From contig CAKZJW010000083.1 of assembly GCA_937120495.1 (NCBI GenBank), forward strand, positions 1 through 44,824: 44,824 nt of DNA, written 5' to 3'. Shown here piece by piece: positions 27,201 to 34,810 of the stretch. The DNA is from an uncultured Oligoflexia bacterium (lineage in GTDB: Bacteria > Bdellovibrionota > Bacteriovoracia > Bacteriovoracales > Bacteriovoracaceae). A model generated the notes under the pieces. The model was given only the letters and a program-made list of their open reading frames with translations. It searched no databases and had not been told where the DNA came from. Position 1 is the first letter of the stretch, and every line of letters starts with the position of its first letter. Made by a program: the position numbers and the translations under genes.

Positions 27201-28023
27201 AGGTACTGACTACGAAAATTATACTAGAGATCTTGTTGATCTATTTTTTGCAAAGCTAACAGATACAAACTTTTCTATCTCAAGCTTTAACGAAGGAAAC
27301 CCAGGCTTTACATATATGGGGAAAGCGCAAAATAGAATAACAAGTTACGAAGGTGTTTATAACGATAAAGGTGAACTAGAAAGACCATTTACGAAACTAA
27401 CAAGAGTTTGGAATGGTTGGAAAATGGATCACAAAAAAGCGATTAAAACACTGAAGAAGATTAAGAAAAAGTATGGGTTTAAGTTCTTTGAAGAACAAGT
27501 ACTGGCTCAGACAAAAAAGATCTTCTTATACAATATAAACGTTAACTTTTTTGTATATAACGAAGGACTAAAGAGCATGCTTTCTATTTCTGAATCAAAA
27601 TTAGAAAAGATTTGGAAGCATAATCAAAGTAGAGATATGACGAACTTTAATGGTTCAGATTCTCTGAAGAGAAGTGGCTTTAAAAAGTTTTTAAGACTTA
27701 GAGCTAAATACTCAAAGTTTCTTCTTAAGAATGATCAAAAAAGATACGTAAGAAAAGCCATAGAAATGGTTGAGCTTTTAGAAGAAAAATTAAAAGTATC
27801 AGGAATAAAGCAAGTTCTTGGTGGTGGAAATAACTTTTTTGCAATTGCTAGAATTGATGGATTTAGAGTTGGAGACGAAGATGGAGATAGAAAGTTAATC
27901 TCAAATTCTTTAGGAAGAACTGGATCTGAAAACCTTAAAGGACCTTTGAACGAACTTAGAGACTTTATCGGTATAAGCAATGGTGAATTTTACATTAGTT
28001 GGTTACTTGGGAGAGTACTATAA
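24298..28023 (+). CDS. Giant secreted protein of unknown family, coupled to a subtilisin-type protease
   Basis: 1241 residues with a signal peptide (MIRLFTILFALNLVSGFA, cleavage before QES). AGGGAAGAG precedes the ATG. The N-terminal ~60 mature residues contain three or four cysteines (NLCDLEA, LLCDSDECGG). Residues ~190-590 and ~795-870 are homologous to the protein at 1-3079. Between them, residues ~640-790 form a coiled-coil-like, glutamine/alanine/lysine-rich insertion about 100 residues longer than in the paralogue, with two cysteines. The C-terminal part (870-1241) is beta-rich then strongly basic and helical. No known domain is recognised. Its stop overlaps the protease start (TAATG), so a joint role, for example as a substrate, chaperone, surface anchor or regulator of the protease, is plausible but unproven. 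Confidence 0.8.
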   Translation: MIRLFTILFALNLVSGFAQESGNDGRQRSMIQNLCDLEALKSYNPISGTVPLSFGHMPSTDLLCDSDECGGGFEKGDVLSPKQAAIYYKRRFNETRCQWTLADLEPKEEPSIWRNQIGAPVNPRLDNLPVNDMDKVDFVSEGWARLGSYRVTVNKNNSYGTPIQYTLILSKNVHTYLLRKALLRKLGYIVPPIKHVKRLKIRFNSNKEKENFIGNIKLSASGSFDRWILSEKRKELVLQDIVVMEDQEFKLNLAKGYVSADIFQGKRVFDSLLIPYALTEFTQSVNMIPWTVGRIYSENVILNFPDSKEYSVSKDDAVWMARRILKLTHKDWEEIVEATSVPESVKMLMLEKLKSGRNHLGTLFGIDNKNLPVNHVISNHDDLEDGKLTKEFYDGYARRFKIPDPESPLAYSDMQAFFKSKAITVGLELLMNTFNSAKFLGTDLNGKIEDFYDSLSEDLADTVSSGNNNKLPVKAYAFPTVRGNLILNRDIVTGSYLGTDNIIQLVDTVGASVSGGVFGGVSGIYAKTGQKVPVDGNLVRQSLPVDLYGNASVFLNRTYSHVKPITSVQKALKYPFKNMMVPLLKRKYGNYFSAIMTADYDKLSDTEKVVINKSSYKKLTAAVGVISSKITNFADKYKTEKLMSAIEQANTKLTGLQNTYETSIVQNEAVSQAKLALETLQAQITNTYVTYATCRKDAVEKLNKQFSIVEREIKETDENGEEVVTGTEQVICAADRKGRVDKNITVVLSQSTAAISEVSYQAYRLAKKQRDYEISEITALLDENLEVGESLIVQDSIGGALTATVGMSLYNIAKVKASVKGNKLVVNRLHIHRKSETEIHIYKDLGNVNGIELAMSIEKYVPIMKITVKGIKGKARTKFYKVNIAKKNNELLVDNLKGLRNAFLTGSVATLEAVKKPFTIVHKFDERNAKLGLLVFRWNWLKQQDNLVIKSPEGHEKKAYRQVKGYTKGTDYENYTRDLVDLFFAKLTDTNFSISSFNEGNPGFTYMGKAQNRITSYEGVYNDKGELERPFTKLTRVWNGWKMDHKKAIKTLKKIKKKYGFKFFEEQVLAQTKKIFLYNINVNFFVYNEGLKSMLSISESKLEKIWKHNQSRDMTNFNGSDSLKRSGFKKFLRLRAKYSKFLLKNDQKRYVRKAIEMVELLEEKLKVSGIKQVLGGGNNFFAIARIDGFRVGDEDGDRKLISNSLGRTGSENLKGPLNELRDFIGISNGEFYISWLLGRVL

Positions 28024-31000
28024 TGAAAAAAATATTTGGATTAACTCTTTGTGCATTATCAAGTTTAGCGGCAGCTGAAACTTATGTTGTAGAGATGAAT
28101 CATTCTCTTTCTGCAAATGATATTGAGCAAGTAAAAGCTCAAGGCGTAAAGACAATTCAAAAGTACACATCATACTCTTCAGAGTATTTTGACAGACTTT
28201 ACTCTGTTGAATTTAACGGAGATAGAGCTGACCTTGCAAAAATTCCAAGTGTGAAGCTAATTGAAAAAGATTTTAAAGCAGATTTTTTTGAAATTAAAGC
28301 ACACCCTCAGTCAGAGCTAGTTACAAATGATCTTTTATACCCTCTACAATGGGGACTTCATAACCAAAAGCAACTTATTATTAAGCAAACTCTGAAAGGA
28401 GCGCCTGAAACAATTACTGGTGTCGCTGGAGTTGATATTGGTTGGAAAAATAAAATTGATTCAATTGAAGCAAATCTAAAGAAAAGTCCAGTTGTTGCAG
28501 TTGTTGATATGGGTGTTGATCTAGAGCATCCAGAACTTAAAGATCAATTCTTTAGAAATGAAGCTGAATGTGATGATGGAAAAGTTCCAACAGGTCAAAG
28601 AGAAGACAGAGACAACAATAAATATAAAGCAGATTGTCTAGGTTATAACTTTGCGGCAATTGATCCAATGTATATCCCTTTTCCTCTTGATGATAAAAAT
28701 CACGGAACTCATATCGCTGGAATTATCGCAGCAAAAAAGAATAACGAAATCGGTGTATCTGGTGTTTCTGATAAAATAAAAATTCTTCCTATTAAAGTAA
28801 CGGGAAGAGTTGATGAAACTAGTGATAGAGATAGACTTTTAATGAAAGCTCCATCTCAAAGAATTGCTAATGGAATTCTTTATGCTGTTAGACGTGGCGT
28901 AGATGTAATAAACCTATCTCTTGGATGGCCAAAGTCGATGGATACGACTTTTATGAGAAATGTTATAAAAGAAGCTGTTAGAAAAAACATTGTTGTTGTT
29001 GCAGCAGCGGGAAATAATAATACGAACGGAAATATTTATCCATGTGCTTATGAAAACGTAATCTGTGTTGGTTCTGTAGACGCAGATGGAAAAGTTTCAG
29101 CATTCTCTAACTATGGTGGAGAAGTTGATATCCTAGCTCCAGGTGATCAGATTCTAAGTACTATTCCAACTCAATTCATTCCTTTGAAAATGAATATTCA
29201 AGGTTACGATATTTTAAGTGGTACTTCTCAAGCAGCACCATTCGTTTCAGCAGCGGCTGCACTTTTAAAAGGGACATATCCTGATATTAAGTTAACTGAT
29301 GTTATGAGAAGACTTTATGATTCAGCTCAAAAGAAACAAGATGATTTCAAATCGTTGCATGGTCTTTTAAATCTTGAAGCAGCATTTGCATTAGAAAATG
29401 CTCCAAGTATTAAACCTGTATTTAAAATGAACTCTGAGATTATCTTCAGCCCTAAAAACGGAAAGTTTGATCTTTTATTACCAATAAGAAACTATGGAGC
29501 AAAAGCTTCAAATGTTAAAGTTGAACTTTATTTTAAAGATAGAAGAATAAAACTTCGTGGAAATGTAATTCAGTTTGAAGAATTAGAGAACTATAATGTA
29601 CTTAAAGAGCAGATGCTTGCTGAGAATCAAAGACAAAGTCAATTACCTCAAAGTGAGAGAAAGCCAGTTCTTGATAAATCAGTAGTAAAGTTCTCTGGTT
29701 TAATTTCAAGTAAGTATATTGATAAGCAAACTCGTTTTAAAGTTGTAGTTAAGACACACGATGAAAATGGTGTAGAGAACTCAAGACATGACTTTGAGCA
29801 TGAAGTTACTGTTTCGAAGCAATTCTATGTTCCAAAAAGAGCTTCTTCTCTTAAGGTAAATTTTAAATTTAAAAATCCAGCCAAAAAAGTTCCAGTAGGA
29901 CTTTGGGACAAAGAAGAGAAAAAACTTAGAGATAACCTTAGAACAGTAGAAGATATTCTTTATACAACTGAATATCCAAGTTACTACGTTAAATATCAAC
30001 CTAAGAAAAAACAGGGACAAACGATCCCAGAAAATGAAGATGGGATAAAGCTTTATTTCTTCAACTTTGAAGGTAATGCATTTACTGAAGCTCAAAATTC
30101 TATCTTTATTAAAAAAGCTGTTAAGTTACTTTCAGTTCATAGAGGTGACTATAACTATGATGGAAAACTAGATTACCTTGTAAAAACGGTTGTTAGACCT
30201 GAGGGTGAAAACGGTTATATTCTTTATTCTTATAGAGATTCAAACCTAGCTCCTCTTGTTGGTAAGTATTCAGATATTCGTTACTACCCAACGATTGTGA
30301 ACGTAACTCCTGATACTGTTAAGCTGATGAAGAGAACTCTTGCAAATGGTAAGACATTGGCAACTCCATACTTTATCGGAACAGGTGCTCTTCCTGAAGA
30401 AGATCAAATTATTGATCCATGGAAACCAAAAGATAGATCTCAAATGAGAAGAATCTATAGGCTTGATATCTCAATGGGTGAGTATGCTGAGTATAAAGCA
30501 AGAACACAGATGAACGTTAAATTTATTCAAACTGTTCGTGAAAAGCTTAAAGATTCAATGGCTCAAACAATTGCTATTGCAGATACAAATGTTTCAATCA
30601 TCCAACTTCTTAATCAGACGAAAGAGACTTATGAAGCGGGTGTTATAGAAGCTATTTGTTCAGTAGGGCTTGGTTTCTATAGAGAGAATGCTTTAATAAC
30701 TTTTAAAGATGGTGACTTTACAATAAAAATTCAAGATAAAATCTCTGAGAGATTAGAGGCAAGTGCTCATCACCCAGTTTATGACTTAAGTTCTGAGAGC
30801 CTAGATACAAATGCTTCAAATGCTTTCGTATCTTTTTTAACTGATGAGCTTGTTACGATTACAGCTGTTAAGGATAACTCTGAAGATGTTCTAAGTTATA
30901 GAATGAAAAATGAGAACGATAGAATTCTTTCTTTCTTAGCTCTATTTAATAAAGACGGGACTCAAACAGCAGTTCTAGAGACTGTTGATTATGTAATGCT

Positions 31001-31355
31001 TGTATCTCAAAAAGATGGAGTTCAAAGCACACTTAAAAGAAAAGTTAAAAAATTCTCATTCTTACCAGGAAGTAAAATGAGTGAGCTTTATATTCCAATG
31101 ACTATTGCTACTAGAGCTGGAAAGCTTCAACCAGCAATCTATGTTGATGGAACAAGTTTGGCCGGAAATAATATTTATCTTTTAACAAAAGTAGGAAAGA
31201 ACTTAGTAGCACCTGTTGATATGAGTTTAAACATTCCAAATAACTGTGTTGCTAAAAATCCAATTAAAACTCTAAAAGGAAATTCTAAATACTCTTTATT
31301 ATGTTTAACGAATGAAGGTTTTAGTATGAACTATGTTGACTTGGTAGCTCCATAA
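28023..31355 (+). CDS. Secreted subtilisin-family (S8) serine protease with a large C-terminal extension
   Basis: 1110 residues from the ATG that overlaps the stop of the preceding gene; an in-frame codon at 27999 would lie inside that gene and spoil the signal peptide (MKKIFGLTLCALSSLAAA). Residues ~20-90 look like an I9-type inhibitor propeptide. The catalytic triad is D162 (VVAVVDMGVD), H227 (KNHGTH) and S402 (LSGTSQAAP), with N331 as oxyanion residue (AAAGNN). The ~700-residue extension starts with a beta-sandwich-like part (GAKASNVKVEL) and includes RGDYNYDGKLDYLV near residue 705, a VCBS/EF-hand-like calcium loop, followed by further beta-rich sequence. It should be exported and self-activated. 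A role in degrading prey or environmental protein fits a predatory host but is inference. Confidence 0.93.
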   Translation: MKKIFGLTLCALSSLAAAETYVVEMNHSLSANDIEQVKAQGVKTIQKYTSYSSEYFDRLYSVEFNGDRADLAKIPSVKLIEKDFKADFFEIKAHPQSELVTNDLLYPLQWGLHNQKQLIIKQTLKGAPETITGVAGVDIGWKNKIDSIEANLKKSPVVAVVDMGVDLEHPELKDQFFRNEAECDDGKVPTGQREDRDNNKYKADCLGYNFAAIDPMYIPFPLDDKNHGTHIAGIIAAKKNNEIGVSGVSDKIKILPIKVTGRVDETSDRDRLLMKAPSQRIANGILYAVRRGVDVINLSLGWPKSMDTTFMRNVIKEAVRKNIVVVAAAGNNNTNGNIYPCAYENVICVGSVDADGKVSAFSNYGGEVDILAPGDQILSTIPTQFIPLKMNIQGYDILSGTSQAAPFVSAAAALLKGTYPDIKLTDVMRRLYDSAQKKQDDFKSLHGLLNLEAAFALENAPSIKPVFKMNSEIIFSPKNGKFDLLLPIRNYGAKASNVKVELYFKDRRIKLRGNVIQFEELENYNVLKEQMLAENQRQSQLPQSERKPVLDKSVVKFSGLISSKYIDKQTRFKVVVKTHDENGVENSRHDFEHEVTVSKQFYVPKRASSLKVNFKFKNPAKKVPVGLWDKEEKKLRDNLRTVEDILYTTEYPSYYVKYQPKKKQGQTIPENEDGIKLYFFNFEGNAFTEAQNSIFIKKAVKLLSVHRGDYNYDGKLDYLVKTVVRPEGENGYILYSYRDSNLAPLVGKYSDIRYYPTIVNVTPDTVKLMKRTLANGKTLATPYFIGTGALPEEDQIIDPWKPKDRSQMRRIYRLDISMGEYAEYKARTQMNVKFIQTVREKLKDSMAQTIAIADTNVSIIQLLNQTKETYEAGVIEAICSVGLGFYRENALITFKDGDFTIKIQDKISERLEASAHHPVYDLSSESLDTNASNAFVSFLTDELVTITAVKDNSEDVLSYRMKNENDRILSFLALFNKDGTQTAVLETVDYVMLVSQKDGVQSTLKRKVKKFSFLPGSKMSELYIPMTIATRAGKLQPAIYVDGTSLAGNNIYLLTKVGKNLVAPVDMSLNIPNNCVAKNPIKTLKGNSKYSLLCLTNEGFSMNYVDLVAP

Positions 31356-31377
31356 GTTATCAAAAATACGAGTTTTT

Positions 31378-31399
31378 AAACTTACTTGCTTGTAAGTTT
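31378..31399 (+). terminator. Weak hairpin after the protease gene
   Basis: An 8-bp stem (31378-31385 with 31392-31399, AAACTTAC/GTAAGTTT) lies 22 bases after the protease stop. It ends in only four T residues, so it may be a weak terminator or attenuator before the repeat-lipoprotein genes. Confidence 0.4.
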
Positions 31400-31516
31400 T
31401 AGGAATTAGTGCCCATTTGACACCAGTTGTGATGCGTCAAGTGTGAGAAATTATAAGGAAAAATTTACATCATGAGGTTGTAAAAAAAATAGAACAAATG
31501 TAAGAAAGATATGTTT

Positions 31517-31590
31517 TTGAAAGTTGGGTAGGAACGACTTAAAAAAATAAACAAACAAAACAAAACGAACGAAACACTCAAGGAGACAAA
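31517..31590 (+). promoter_or_regulatory. Probable promoter and strong ribosome site of the repeat-lipoprotein pair
   Basis: TTGAAA (31517-31522), a 17-base spacer and TAAAAA (31540-31545) are followed by an A/C-rich leader with no T run and by AAGGAGA just before the ATG at 31591. A second possible promoter (TTGTGA 31427, TTATAA 31451) lies further up in this 235-base gap, near an inverted TTGAC/GTCAA pair (31417-31421, 31436-31440). The rest of the gap shows nothing else recognisable. Confidence 0.5.
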
Positions 31591-32775
31591 ATGAACAAGT
31601 ATCTTGCAGTGCTAGCAGTAACAGCTTTTATCGGAACTGGATGTAATTCTAAGTATGACGAAGGCTTTGATGCTGGTTACAACTCAACTTATCAAGGCGC
31701 GTATAACAACGCTCACGCAAACGGCTTATCTGATGGTCAAGCAGATGGAACAACAGATGGTACTGCTGATGGTATCGCTGCTGGTACAATTGTAGGTTAC
31801 GATCAAGGTTACAATCAAGCATACACAGACTTTGCTTCAGCTGATTACCAACAAGGTTTCAATGAAGGTGGAGTTGCTGGTTATGCAGCTGGTTTTGCAG
31901 CAGGAACTCCTGCTGGTACAGCAGATGGTACAGCTGATGGTCAAACAGATGGTCAAACAGATGGTTACAATTCAACTTACCAAGGTGCATACGATATAAC
32001 TTATTCTGGTGCTTATAACAGTGCTTATAATAATAATTATAACGATGGTTATGATGACGGTTCAGTAGATGGTTATAACAATGGTTATAACGATGGATTT
32101 ACTGATGGTGAAGACGATGGTTTCACTGTTGGTTACGATTCAGGATACAGCGTAGGATTTGATAACGGTGAAGCAGCTGGTTATTCAGATGGTTACTCTG
32201 ACTTCTATGATACTGCTTTCGATACAAACTATACAATTGGTTATGACGATGGTTTTGATGATGGATATGACGCTGCAATTGGTTCAAGTGTAGTTTCTAA
32301 AAACCCAGCGGTTAAGTTAGCTTCAATGGTTAACGGTGACCTTGTTGATTATGCATCACTACCAAAATTTGATTCTAAATCTGTACTTGAAACTGGAACA
32401 CTAGTTTTCTCTCACGCAGATTCAGGTTCAGTAGATATGGAAAAATTAGCAGCTCTTAAAGAGCAGCACTACTTAAATGCTATGAGCTCACAAATCCAAA
32501 CAAAATTTGGATTAAGCCAACCATCTGCAAAGAGAATGGCAACAGTTGCTCACCAGTTTAATAAAGTAGCGGGAAGTCGTGATATGACAGAAGCAGATGC
32601 TTCAGCATTCACTAGGGAATTAATTGGTTTTGATATGGGTGAAATTGCTTCTGCAGTTATCGAATCTAAAAAAGGTGACTCAGAAAAATTGAATCTACTA
32701 CTTGAAAGAGCTTCTAAAAAGGTTGGAACGAGCCCAGAAGACTTCAACGGTATGATTTCAACAATCTTTAACTAA
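31591..32775 (+). CDS. Glycine-tetrapeptide-repeat lipoprotein, first of a tandem pair
   Basis: 394 residues. The signal peptide MNKYLAVLAVTAFIGTGC gives a candidate lipidated C18, though the box (IGTGC) is atypical. Residues ~21-230 are a low-complexity array in which glycine recurs mostly every fourth residue with Y, F, T or A after it and D, N or A before it (units such as GYND, GFTD, GYDS, GTAD). Residues ~236-394 form a helical, non-repetitive domain shared with the next gene (VDMEKLA-LKEQHYLN, FGLSxPxA, AHQFNK-AG). The strict period suggests a repetitive beta or turn structure on the cell surface. Aspartates at many positions could bind calcium. No family is recognised. Confidence 0.8.
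   Translation: MNKYLAVLAVTAFIGTGCNSKYDEGFDAGYNSTYQGAYNNAHANGLSDGQADGTTDGTADGIAAGTIVGYDQGYNQAYTDFASADYQQGFNEGGVAGYAAGFAAGTPAGTADGTADGQTDGQTDGYNSTYQGAYDITYSGAYNSAYNNNYNDGYDDGSVDGYNNGYNDGFTDGEDDGFTVGYDSGYSVGFDNGEAAGYSDGYSDFYDTAFDTNYTIGYDDGFDDGYDAAIGSSVVSKNPAVKLASMVNGDLVDYASLPKFDSKSVLETGTLVFSHADSGSVDMEKLAALKEQHYLNAMSSQIQTKFGLSQPSAKRMATVAHQFNKVAGSRDMTEADASAFTRELIGFDMGEIASAVIESKKGDSEKLNLLLERASKKVGTSPEDFNGMISTIFN
31651..32280 (+). repeat. Degenerate 12-bp coding repeats of the first glycine-tetrapeptide array
   Basis: The DNA repeats with a 12-base period, built around GGT-TAT or GAT-GGT codon pairs. Units are diverged at the third codon positions, so this is an old or recoded repeat rather than a recent microsatellite. 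Local stretches such as CAAACAGATGGT occur in immediate tandem near 31940-31965. Confidence 0.75.
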
Positions 32776-32799
32776 GACTAATTCTTTAGGAGAATAAAA

Positions 32800-33984
32800 A
32801 TGAAAAAGTATATTGTTTTATTAATGGCTACAGCGTTCTTAGGAACTGCATGTAAAGATAAGTATGCCGAAGGTTTCGCTGCAGGTGAAGTTAAAGGTGA
32901 GCAAGATGGTACAAGCCAAGGTTATTCTGATGGTTACGGTACTGGTTATGACCAAACTTACCAAGGTGCTTATAACACTGGATTTGATACAGGTGTTACT
33001 CAAGGTCACGCTAATGGTTATGCTGATGGTGAAGTTTACTACACTAACAATGACAACTACGGTAGTGGTTATAATGACGGATTTACTGCACAATATGGTG
33101 TAGGTGAGACAGCTGGTTATAGTGCTGCTTACCAACCAGCATATGATTCAGCTTATGGAGTTGCATTTTCAAACGGTGCAGTTCAAGGGACAAACGATGG
33201 TTCTGTAGACGGTGCTATCGATGGTTCAACTGCTGGTGCAACTGATGGTTATAACGATGGTTATGATGATGGTGTAGATGTTGAATACAATATCGGATAT
33301 AACGATGGTTATTCTGATGGAGATGATACAGGATTTACAAACGGTTATAACGTTGGATTAACTGATGGTTTTGATGATGGTTATACTGTTGGTTATGATG
33401 CTGGTGCTGACGCAGGTGATGTAGATGGTGCTGCTGATGGTTATGATGCTGGTTATGATGATGGATTTGATGATGGTTATGATGCTGGTTTAGGTTTATC
33501 AACTAAGTCTTCAAACCCTTCTGTTAAACTTGCTGCAATTGTTAACGGTGATTTAATTAATTACTCGAAACTTTCTAAGTTTGATTCAAAAACTGCAGTT
33601 GCTAACGGTCTTGCTTTAAGTCACGCTGATAACGGAACTGTTGATATGGAAAAGCTTGCTTCTTTAAAAGAGCAACATTACCTTAATCAAATTGCTTCTC
33701 AGTTAAATGCAAGATTTGGTCTTTCAGCTCCAAGAGCTCGTGAGATTGCAAAAGTTGCTCACCAGTTTAACAAACTTGCTGGTACTCGTGAATTAACTGA
33801 AAAAGATGCAGATGTATTTGCTGTATCAATCATCGGTAAAAACATGAAAGATATTGAAGTTGCAGTTAAAGAATCAATGAAAGGGAACTCTTCTCTTTTA
33901 GATGAAGTTCTTAGTACTGTTGGAACTAAAAACGGAATATCTTCAGAGCAAACAATGGAAGTAATTAACTCAATCTTCTACTAA
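32800..33984 (+). CDS. Glycine-tetrapeptide-repeat lipoprotein, second of a tandem pair
   Basis: 394 residues, by coincidence or selection the same length as its neighbour. The signal MKKYIVLLMATAFLGTAC predicts C18. The repeat region (~20-232) again places glycine every fourth residue (GYDD, GVDV, GYNDGYSD, GFDDGYDAG). The C-terminal domain (~235-394) is clearly homologous to the first (NPSVKLA-IVNGDLINY, VDMEKLASLKEQHYLN, AHQFNKLAG). The repeat arrays differ more than the C-terminal domains, showing that the pair arose by duplication and then the arrays drifted. It follows the first gene by 24 bases with TAGGAG before the ATG and is followed by a strong terminator, so the two form an operon. 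Confidence 0.8.
   Translation: MKKYIVLLMATAFLGTACKDKYAEGFAAGEVKGEQDGTSQGYSDGYGTGYDQTYQGAYNTGFDTGVTQGHANGYADGEVYYTNNDNYGSGYNDGFTAQYGVGETAGYSAAYQPAYDSAYGVAFSNGAVQGTNDGSVDGAIDGSTAGATDGYNDGYDDGVDVEYNIGYNDGYSDGDDTGFTNGYNVGLTDGFDDGYTVGYDAGADAGDVDGAADGYDAGYDDGFDDGYDAGLGLSTKSSNPSVKLAAIVNGDLINYSKLSKFDSKTAVANGLALSHADNGTVDMEKLASLKEQHYLNQIASQLNARFGLSAPRAREIAKVAHQFNKLAGTRELTEKDADVFAVSIIGKNMKDIEVAVKESMKGNSSLLDEVLSTVGTKNGISSEQTMEVINSIFY
32860..33490 (+). repeat. Degenerate 12-bp coding repeats of the second glycine-tetrapeptide array
   Basis: Same 12-base period as in the first gene, with GATGGTTAT and GATGATGGT recurring densely between 33420 and 33490. The high repeat content makes this a place to suspect assembly collapse or phase-preserving length variation. 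Confidence 0.75.
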
Positions 33985-34010
33985 GAGATACTTGTTCAAT
34001 TCTTAGATAT

Positions 34011-34039
34011 AAGGGCCTCCAGTAATGGGGGCCTTTTTT
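34011..34039 (+). terminator. Strong intrinsic terminator after the repeat-lipoprotein operon
   Basis: A 10-bp GC-rich stem with two G-T pairs (34011-34020 with 34027-34036), loop AGTAAT, and six T residues ending at 34039. It lies 27 bases after the stop at 33984. Confidence 0.9.
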
Positions 34040-34093
34040 GGTCTGGTAGTTTTGTTAAGGAATTATTAAAAGCATTAAGAATTTATTGCTCTC

Positions 34094-34129
34094 TTCTTAG
34101 AAGTCTCAAGACTACGTATAATAATAGTG
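34094..34129 (+). promoter_or_regulatory. Promoter placed for a leaderless mRNA of the small barrel gene
   Basis: A perfect TATAAT (34117-34122) ends seven bases before the ATG at 34130. TTCTTA (34094-34099) is a weak -35 at 17 bases. No ribosome site is present. Confidence 0.6.
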
Positions 34130-34810
34130 ATGGGCAAGAAGCTTCTATTTATATTCATATTTACCTTAATGATTCCAAAGAGTTATGGTGTCGACTATAA
34201 AGTAAGCTTACTTAATAAATCTATTCGCTCTGAATACTCCGAACAAGGCAGTAATTTTAATGCCCTTTTCAAACCTAATATTGGATTTGGATTAGATATC
34301 GGTTTTGATTTCAAAAAATCAGTAAGGTTAAGTCTTGGGCACCAATTTACTAAGCACAGAGTAATTAAAAGTACACTTGATCTAGAGGATGAAGAATACT
34401 CTGTTGGACGATCACACCTTGAACTAAAGTTTAAAGCCACAAAAATGATCTATATTGATATTGCCTACGTACAACAAGGTTACTTGCTTCAAGATCTTGA
34501 AGTTGCGTCGGGCGGAGTAACAACAGCAAGTCTCGAACTAGCAAACTTGAATCATTATGAATTTGGAGCTGGGCTAATTAGTAAAGCCGGCTCAATAATT
34601 GTTCTTACTAGTTTTCATAAAATTCATGTTGCTGAACAAGAGGCAATTGATAGGAAGTTTTCGGGACATGGAACACGTATTGGGATCGATATATCATCTC
34701 AATCAGGATTTGGATTAAAGTATAATTATATAAATACTATCTTAAGCTCAGAGGGCGAAGCAGTATATGATGAAAGATTATTTGGACTATATAAAAAATT
34801 TAAATTTTAG
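34130..34810 (+). CDS. Small outer-membrane beta-barrel-like protein
   Basis: 226 residues from the ATG; an adjacent in-frame GTG at 34127 adds one residue but is less likely. The signal peptide ends KSYG before VDYKVS. The chain shows amphipathic strands (GFGLDIGFDF, SVRLSLGHQF, IYIDIAYVQQGY, HYEFGAGLIS, RIGIDISSQ, FGLKYNYIN) and the C-terminus LYKKFKF ends in phenylalanine, as expected for an 8-strand barrel. A ligand or function cannot be inferred. The next gene overlaps it by 44 bases. Confidence 0.65.
   Translation: MGKKLLFIFIFTLMIPKSYGVDYKVSLLNKSIRSEYSEQGSNFNALFKPNIGFGLDIGFDFKKSVRLSLGHQFTKHRVIKSTLDLEDEEYSVGRSHLELKFKATKMIYIDIAYVQQGYLLQDLEVASGGVTTASLELANLNHYEFGAGLISKAGSIIVLTSFHKIHVAEQEAIDRKFSGHGTRIGIDISSQSGFGLKYNYINTILSSEGEAVYDERLFGLYKKFKF

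Noticed and set aside
32839..33135. Minus-strand frame rich in T, I, V and S opposite the second repeat gene
   Set aside because: It is the antisense shadow of GGT/GAT/TAT-rich coding repeats and has no start signals.
31651..33490. CRISPR-like or satellite repeat array
   Set aside because: The repeats are coding 12-base units in one continuous frame, without constant repeats separated by unique spacers.
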